From contig JAZOOD010000060.1 of assembly GCA_045654805.1 (NCBI GenBank), positions 18,077 to 82,076 of the forward strand: 64,000 bases of DNA, given 5' to 3'. Below the pieces are notes generated by a model. That model ran no database searches and was not told where the DNA came from. It worked only from the letters and a program-made list of their open reading frames with translations. Shown piece after piece: positions 59,763-64,000 of the stretch; the first letter of the stretch is position 1, and every line of letters starts with the position of its first letter. Both the position numbers and the translations under genes were made by a program. This stretch comes from CAZNKU01 sp045654805. Lineage in GTDB: Bacteria > Bacillota > Clostridia > Monoglobales > Firm-18.

Positions 59763-60044
59763 TTGGAAATGAATGATACAAAAATTGCTGAAATATTTAA
59801 GGCATTTTGTGATGAAAACAGAATTAAAATTCTTAAAATGCTGAGTACAGGCGAAAAGTGTGCCTGCAAATTACTTGATACACTTGAAGTAACACAGCCC
59901 ACGCTTTCACACCATATGAAAATTCTCTGTGATTCAGGCGTTGTAGTCGGCAGAAAAGAAGGTAAATGGACACATTACTCCATATCAGAAGAAGGTGCAA
60001 AGATTGCATCGGAAATGTTGCAAGAGTTAACAAAAATAAAGTAA
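59763..60044 (+). CDS. arsR: ArsR-family metalloid-responsive repressor
   Basis: 93 aa from TTG at 59763 (AGGTG six bases upstream; the ATG at 59769 is twelve bases away). Winged helix-turn-helix with TQPTLSHHMKILCDSG. The alpha-3 metal site has Cys33 and Cys35 (KCACKLLD), matching the CxC part of the ELCVCDL-type arsenite/antimonite sensor. Controls the following arsP-trx-arsC genes and itself. Confidence 0.9.
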   Translation: MEMNDTKIAEIFKAFCDENRIKILKMLSTGEKCACKLLDTLEVTQPTLSHHMKILCDSGVVVGRKEGKWTHYSISEEGAKIASEMLQELTKIK

Positions 60045-60049
60045 TACAA

Positions 60050-60077
60050 AAGCCGTGATGCGAATAAGCCACGGCTT
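60050..60077 (+). terminator. Hairpin between arsR and arsP, partial terminator or stability element
   Basis: Stem AAGCCGTG / CACGGCTT with a 12-base loop, no T run. May lower expression of the distal genes or protect the arsR mRNA. Confidence 0.4.
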
Positions 60078-60125
60078 ACAAAAACAACTACACATAGATG
60101 TTTTTCTATTTGAGGAGGTTTTTCT

Positions 60126-61139
60126 ATGGAAGTAATAAAAGCAGCATGGGACTTTTTTCAAAATCAAGTCTTGGGTATGAAATGGTTAAATGAGCTGATA
60201 GGAAATATTCTGTCAGCATTCGGTCTTGATGTGGGTGGCAGAATTGGTGGTAGTGTTCAGTTCTTTTTATATGATACAATTAAGATTATGGTGCTTTTAG
60301 GTGTCTTAATTCTGATTATCTCATACATTCAAAGTTATTTTCCCCCAGAAAGAAGCAAACGCATACTTGGCAGATTTCACGGCATTGGTGCAAATACGGT
60401 TGCGGCACTTTTAGGAACTGTAACCCCGTTTTGCTCTTGCTCATCAATTCCTTTGTTTATTGGTTTTACAAGTGCAGGACTTCCGCTTGGAGTAACATTT
60501 TCGTTCCTTATTTCTTCGCCTATGGTTGATTTGGGCTCGCTTGTTTTGCTTATGAGTATTTTCGGGTGGAAAGTTGCAGTTACATATGTTGTAGTCGGTC
60601 TTATTATCGCTATCATAGGAGGTACGCTGATTGAAAAATTACATCTTGAAAATCAAGTCGAAGAATATATAAGACAAGGCAAATCGTTTGATGTTCCGCA
60701 AGATGAATTGTATTTCAAGGATCGTATAAAGTATGCTTGGGAACAGGTGTTGGGAACTGCAAAGAAAGTGTTTCCTTATGTCCTTGTAGGTGTCGGCATA
60801 GGTGCGATAATTCATAATTGGATACCTGAGGATATTATTGTAAAAGTTCTTGGCAGTGGTAATCCATTGGGAGTTGTTATAGCTACTGTTGCAGGTGCGC
60901 CAATGTACGCCGACATCTTCGGTACAATCCCGATTGCTGAAGCTCTGCTTGCAAAAGGTGCACAGCTTGGTGTGGTTTTATCATTTATGATGGGCGTAAC
61001 CACTCTGTCACTTCCGTCAATAATTATGCTCCGTAAAGCAGTCAAACCGAAACTGCTTGGAATATTTATTGCGATATGTACAGTTGGAATTATCCTTGTC
61101 GGATATTTCTTTAATGCGATACAAAATATTATTATTTAG
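60126..61139 (+). CDS. arsP: ArsP-type permease (DUF318/UPF0718)
   Basis: 337 aa with about eight to ten membrane helices. TPFCSCSSIPLFIGFTSAG holds the conserved Cys pair and SxPL motif of the family; VAGAPMYADIFGTIPIAEAL is the second conserved block. ArsP members export trivalent methylated or aromatic arsenicals; other DUF318 proteins have been linked to other metals. AGGAGG precedes the ATG. Position behind arsR and before arsC supports an arsenic role. Confidence 0.84.
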   Translation: MEVIKAAWDFFQNQVLGMKWLNELIGNILSAFGLDVGGRIGGSVQFFLYDTIKIMVLLGVLILIISYIQSYFPPERSKRILGRFHGIGANTVAALLGTVTPFCSCSSIPLFIGFTSAGLPLGVTFSFLISSPMVDLGSLVLLMSIFGWKVAVTYVVVGLIIAIIGGTLIEKLHLENQVEEYIRQGKSFDVPQDELYFKDRIKYAWEQVLGTAKKVFPYVLVGVGIGAIIHNWIPEDIIVKVLGSGNPLGVVIATVAGAPMYADIFGTIPIAEALLAKGAQLGVVLSFMMGVTTLSLPSIIMLRKAVKPKLLGIFIAICTVGIILVGYFFNAIQNIII

Positions 61140-61149
61140 GAGGTCTGTT

Positions 61150-61431
61150 ATGTTTGGATTTGGTAGAAAGAGAAAATGTGATTGCGGTTGTTCGGCAGTA
61201 ATCAATTCTGTAAAGGTGCTGGGTGCAGGATGTCAAACTTGCCACAAGCAATATGAAAACACAAAAAAGGCAGTGCAAAATAAAGGTCTTGACATCGAAG
61301 TCGAATACATCACAGATATGGAAAAAGTGATGCAATACGGAGCTATGAGTATGCCTGTTTTAGTGGTGAATGAAAAGGTTGTTTCGCAAGGCAAGCTCTT
61401 AAAGCCATCAGAGGTGGAAAAGTATCTATGA
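61150..61431 (+). CDS. Thioredoxin-like small redox protein with Cys-rich N-terminus
   Basis: 93 aa, AGGAGG six bases before the ATG. The N-terminus has C10-D-C-G-C14, a likely metal-binding cluster; the thioredoxin-like domain has the active site CQTC (28-31) and the cis-Pro block MSMPVLVVNEKV. It belongs to the redox-active disulfide protein group often found beside ArsP permeases. It could supply electrons to ArsC or hold metalloid for the permease; inference. Confidence 0.82.
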   Translation: MFGFGRKRKCDCGCSAVINSVKVLGAGCQTCHKQYENTKKAVQNKGLDIEVEYITDMEKVMQYGAMSMPVLVVNEKVVSQGKLLKPSEVEKYL

Positions 61432-61805
61432 AAAAGAAAATAGCATTTATATGTGTTCATAATTCTTGTCGAAGTCAGATGGCAGAAGCTTTTGGAAAAG
61501 CGTATCTTTCAGAAAAGTACGACTGCTATTCAGCAGGGACAGAAACAAAACCACAGATAAATCAAGATGCGGTGCGGATTATGAAAGAGTATTTCGACAT
61601 TGATATGTCGAGTCAGTATTCAAAACTGATTTCGGATGTTCCTACACCTGATATTGTTATCACCATGGGGTGCAATGTCAGTTGCCCGAATATCCCTTGC
61701 AAAGAGCGTATAGACTTCGGACTTGATGATCCCACGGGTAAAAGCGATGAGGAATTTATCAAGACCGCCAATAGAATTAAAGAGAAAATATTAGAGCTTA
61801 AATAA
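61428..61805 (+). CDS. arsC: Arsenate reductase, thioredoxin-coupled type
   Basis: 125 aa of the low-molecular-weight phosphatase fold. P-loop CVHNSCRS begins at Cys9; later cysteines Cys82, Cys86 and Cys91 (GCNVSCPNIPC) provide the redox relay. Reduces arsenate to arsenite. The start overlaps the thioredoxin-like gene by 4 bases (ATGA). No ArsB or Acr3 arsenite pump is seen next to it within the window. Confidence 0.92.
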   Translation: MKKKIAFICVHNSCRSQMAEAFGKAYLSEKYDCYSAGTETKPQINQDAVRIMKEYFDIDMSSQYSKLISDVPTPDIVITMGCNVSCPNIPCKERIDFGLDDPTGKSDEEFIKTANRIKEKILELK

Positions 61806-61809
61806 TTTC

Positions 61810-61842
61810 AGCCAATGCGATTTTGCATTGGCTTTCTCTTTT
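61810..61842 (+). terminator. Intrinsic terminator of the ars operon
   Basis: Perfect 9-bp stem AGCCAATGC / GCATTGGCT with a six-base loop, followed by a T-rich tract (TTCTCTTTT). Confidence 0.88.
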
Positions 61843-61903
61843 AAGGCGAAAATAACTTTACCTTGAAAACAAACAATAAATAAGGGTAAATTTGCTTGAT
61901 TCT

Positions 61904-61942
61904 TTGACTTTTCCCTTAAAAAGTGGTAATATTTAAGGGAAA
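61904..61942 (+). promoter_or_regulatory. Promoter with overlapping 11-bp dyad
   Basis: TTGACT (61904-61909), 17-bp spacer, TAATAT (61927-61932). TTTCCCTTAAA (61910-61920) and TTTAAGGGAAA (61932-61942) are perfect inverted repeats that bracket the -10, a strong operator candidate for the next three genes. Confidence 0.7.
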
Positions 61943-61997
61943 GAAAGGTTATTAAGGGCATTACAGATTAAAATAAAATCAGAAAGGTTATGATGTT

Positions 61998-62696
61998 ATG
62001 AACAGACCGCACATAATCTGTCACATGGTGACATCAATAGACGGAAAAGTTACGGGAGAATTTTTGTCCCGACCGGAATGTGAAAAGGCAACAGAAATAT
62101 ACTATGAAATCAACCGCAACTATAAAGCTGACGGCTTTATTTGTGGTCGTGTAACTATGGAAAGCAGTTTCACAAACAGATTGTATCCCGATCTAACAAA
62201 GTACGAGCCTGTTAAAAATAAAGATGATTTTATCCCTGACAATTTGTTGGCATTTTATGCAGTTAGCTTTGATCCAAAAGGAAAACTTGGTTGGAAAACG
62301 AGCAAGATTATCGACGAAGACCCTGGCTATGGCGATGCACAGATAATAGAAGTTTTAACCGAGCAGGTTGATGGGCGTTATCTTGCCTATCTGCAGAGTA
62401 TAGAGATTCCGTATATCTTTGCAGGCGAAAACGAGATTGATGTTAAAATCGCTCTTGGAAAACTCAAAAATCTTATGGGCATAAACTGTCTTCTTTTAGA
62501 GGGTGGAAGCATTGTAAATGGATATTTTCAGCGTGCAGATGTAATTGACGAGCTTAGTCTTGTTGTCGCACCAATTATTGCAGATGGGAATGACAAGCCG
62601 TTATTTATGGACAGCAGTGCGTCAGACTTTAAATTGAAAGAAATCAAGCAATACGATGATGTTGTATGGATGAATTATAAAAAGGTGGCGAAATAA
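61998..62696 (+). CDS. RibD C-terminal-domain (dihydrofolate reductase-like) protein
   Basis: 232 aa. HMVTSIDGKVTGEF at the N-terminus, ADGFICGRVTMES, and the C-terminal LLLEGGSIVNGYFQ block are those of the RibD_C family. Stand-alone members are NAD(P)H-dependent reductases of unknown substrate, often mobile with regulators. AGAAAGG lies upstream of the ATG. First gene of a unit with the PAS and nucleotidyltransferase genes. Confidence 0.83.
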   Translation: MNRPHIICHMVTSIDGKVTGEFLSRPECEKATEIYYEINRNYKADGFICGRVTMESSFTNRLYPDLTKYEPVKNKDDFIPDNLLAFYAVSFDPKGKLGWKTSKIIDEDPGYGDAQIIEVLTEQVDGRYLAYLQSIEIPYIFAGENEIDVKIALGKLKNLMGINCLLLEGGSIVNGYFQRADVIDELSLVVAPIIADGNDKPLFMDSSASDFKLKEIKQYDDVVWMNYKKVAK

Positions 62697-62697
62697 A

Positions 62698-63063
62698 ATG
62701 TTAAATAAATTATTAAAAAGCGTATTAGACCAGGACACGGCTCCTGTGGTTGTTTGCGATATGGACAATATCATTGTTTATATGAATCTTTGTGCAATAG
62801 AGCGTTATCACAAGGATTTAACAGGTGCAAGTATTAAAGACTGCCATCCGCCAAAGGCAAATGAAATGATTGACAAGGTGGTATCGTGGTTTAAAGAAAG
62901 CAAGGATAATAACATCATATACACCTATCACAATGACGAGGAAAATAAAGATGTTTATATGGTTGCTCTTCGTGATGATGACGGAACACTCATCGGATAT
63001 TACGAAAAGCACGAGTATAGAAATAAAGAAACAGCAGGGCTTTATGACTTTAAGAAAAACTAA
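62698..63063 (+). CDS. Stand-alone PAS-domain protein
   Basis: 121 aa with a single PAS fold: PVVVCDMDNIIVYMNLCAIERY at the start and VYMVALRDDDGTLIGYYEKHEYR at the end. No output domain. It may bind a small ligand or cofactor and signal to a partner. It begins one base after the reductase stop, so the two are coupled. Specific role unknown. Confidence 0.75.
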   Translation: MLNKLLKSVLDQDTAPVVVCDMDNIIVYMNLCAIERYHKDLTGASIKDCHPPKANEMIDKVVSWFKESKDNNIIYTYHNDEENKDVYMVALRDDDGTLIGYYEKHEYRNKETAGLYDFKKN

Positions 63064-63082
63064 TTTTAATGAGGTGATTTAA

Positions 63083-63742
63083 ATGGTGGATATTACCGCT
63101 TGGATGAATGAATTTTTACAGAAGTTAAATCATACATTTGAAAACCGTGTGTGGTTTGTCGGTTTGCAAGGAAGTTTCGCCCGTGGCGAAGCAACAGAAA
63201 CAAGCGACATTGATACTGTTGTAATTCTGGACGAATTGTCTGCTATGGATGTTCAAAACTATAACAAAATGCTTAATACTCTTCCGTACAGAGAACTGAT
63301 TTGCGGTTTTCTCTCAGGTAAAGACGATATCATGAACTGGGAGCCATCTGACCTGTTCCAGTTTTGCCATGACACCACACCAATCAAGGGAAGTCTTGAT
63401 GAAGTTTTAACTCTTGTTGACGAAAACGCTGTGAACAGAGCAATCAAAACTGGTGCTTGCAATATCTTTCACGGATGCGTTCATAATATGCTTCACGAAA
63501 AGAGCGAAGATATTTTGAGAGGTCTATATAAATCGGCATCTTTTGTTGTGCAGGCAATTGTCTTTAAGCAAACAGGAAATTATATTAAACATCAGAGAGA
63601 ATTGCTCACAGTCGCAAATCTTAACGAACAATCTATTATCAATACTTTTTTGAGTTTGAAAAAAGGTGGCACGGTTGATTTTACTCCGATGTCCGAAACA
63701 TTGTTTGCTTGGTCAAAGAAATGGATTTCTGAAAACAGTTAA
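63083..63742 (+). CDS. Nucleotidyltransferase-domain protein (aminoglycoside/MNT-like)
   Basis: 219 aa. GLQGSFARGEATETSDIDTVV near residue 30 is the GSxARGxxxxxSDxD motif of polymerase-beta-like nucleotidyltransferases. The C-terminal half is helical, as in antibiotic nucleotidyltransferases and in minimal NT/HEPN toxin-antitoxin partners. No separate HEPN gene is adjacent. GAGGTG precedes the ATG. Substrate not predictable; resistance or modification function possible. Confidence 0.72.
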   Translation: MVDITAWMNEFLQKLNHTFENRVWFVGLQGSFARGEATETSDIDTVVILDELSAMDVQNYNKMLNTLPYRELICGFLSGKDDIMNWEPSDLFQFCHDTTPIKGSLDEVLTLVDENAVNRAIKTGACNIFHGCVHNMLHEKSEDILRGLYKSASFVVQAIVFKQTGNYIKHQRELLTVANLNEQSIINTFLSLKKGGTVDFTPMSETLFAWSKKWISENS

Positions 63743-63790
63743 ACAAATAAGAATTTTTCGAACATCAATCCATATTTTTTCAAAAGGGTA

Positions 63791-63821
63791 TTGACTCTCA
63801 CGTTGCGTTATAGTGTATGCT
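63791..63821 (+). promoter_or_regulatory. MerR-type promoter with 19-bp spacer
   Basis: TTGACT (63791-63796), 19-bp spacer, TATGCT (63816-63821). The spacer CTCACGTTGCGTTATAGTG has the near-dyad and central ACGTTGCGT typical of MerR-family operators, so the regulator that follows is likely to activate its own promoter. Confidence 0.75.
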
Positions 63822-63842
63822 CTTGTTGTGAGGTGATAAAAA

Positions 63843-64000
63843 TTGAAAATGCAGATTAAAGAATTTGCCGATTTTACGGGTGTAAGTGTGCGCACACTGC
63901 ATTATTACGATGAAATAGGATTGTTGATGCCAGCCTTTGTTGACAAAACTACAGGCTATCGCTTTTACGACGAAAAATCTTTTCTTCGTATGCAAGAGAT
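63843..64000 (+). CDS. MerR-family regulator, N-terminus only (runs off window)
   Basis: At least 52 residues from TTG at 63843 (AGGTGAT upstream; ATG at 63849 is the alternative). MQIKEFADFTGVSVRTLHYY followed by DEIGLLMP and TGYRFYDEKSF is the MerR winged-helix domain. The effector domain lies beyond the window, so the ligand is unknown. The 19-bp-spacer promoter directly upstream fits autoregulation. Confidence 0.9.
   Translation, partial: MKMQIKEFADFTGVSVRTLHYYDEIGLLMPAFVDKTTGYRFYDEKSFLRMQE

Noticed and set aside
63083..63742. Minimal MNT/HEPN toxin-antitoxin pair
   Set aside because: No HEPN-domain gene is adjacent on either side within the window.
1..64000. CRISPR array, insertion sequence, rRNA operon or replication origin
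   Set aside because: No spaced identical repeats of CRISPR type, no transposase, no rRNA sequence and no DnaA-box cluster noticed on reading the window.

Overview
The window is AT-rich and its genes carry clear ribosome-binding sites. The content is that of a low-GC Gram-positive anaerobe of the class Clostridia: a rimP-nusA-ylxR-ylxQ-infB-rbfA-nrnA-truB-ribF-rpsO-pnp cluster, whiA, a DnaE polymerase beside pfkA, a FtsK/SpoIIIE translocase, an LTA-synthase-like sulfatase, a VanW protein, and several large secreted proteins, two of which carry S-layer homology (SLH) domains. The genus cannot be fixed from this sequence; SLH-rich gut Clostridia are the closest fit in style.

Layout. 1-31 kb is mostly core genome: glycerate kinase (cut by the window edge), a cysteine-rich conserved protein, rpmB, a minus-strand whiA-dnaE-DUF2007-pfkA-pgsA group, amidohydrolase and pyrophosphatase, then the translation/RNA cluster from pnp (10.4 kb) up to rimP (20.5 kb). 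A plus-strand run follows: HAD phosphatase, LTA-synthase-like protein, valS, folC, a polytopic membrane protein and ymdB. YkvI-like and LOG-like genes and a small XRE regulator with a divergent 51-aa gene come next. 31.5-43 kb holds ftsK, a HIT protein, alaS, a membrane-anchored Rad50-like ATPase with its Mre11-like nuclease, a VanW protein, tadA and a sugar nucleotidyltransferase. tRNA-Thr(CGT) lies at 43.16 kb.

43.2-56.5 kb is a minus-strand surface-protein region: a secreted LamG-like protein, a 1531-aa SLH protein with chitobiase-type repeats, a 1103-aa beta-helix protein with a dockerin-like end, a small membrane protein, a 672-aa SLH protein with cohesin-like and dockerin-like parts, a small protein and a TetR regulator. 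The two largest genes have long leaders that share a fold but not its stem sequences. Immediately upstream of tetR is the most interesting locus (56.57-56.90 kb). An exact 22-bp inverted repeat flanks a consensus promoter that currently points away from the surface genes. The repeats are at the same time intrinsic terminators, and a tyrosine recombinase with all catalytic residues is encoded next to them. I read this as a phase-variable promoter/terminator switch, at present OFF for tetR and the surface genes; this is an inference and can be tested by read mapping.

57.8-59.2 kb carries an ImmR/ImmA-like pair with an unusual membrane-anchored metallopeptidase. At 59.42-59.48 kb there is a 3' fragment of a tRNA-Ser(CGA) gene followed by a tRNA-style terminator, the scar expected at one end of an element inserted in a tRNA gene. 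To its right are accessory genes: arsR-arsP-thioredoxin-arsC, a RibD_C reductase, a PAS protein, a nucleotidyltransferase and the start of a MerR regulator with its own 19-bp-spacer promoter.
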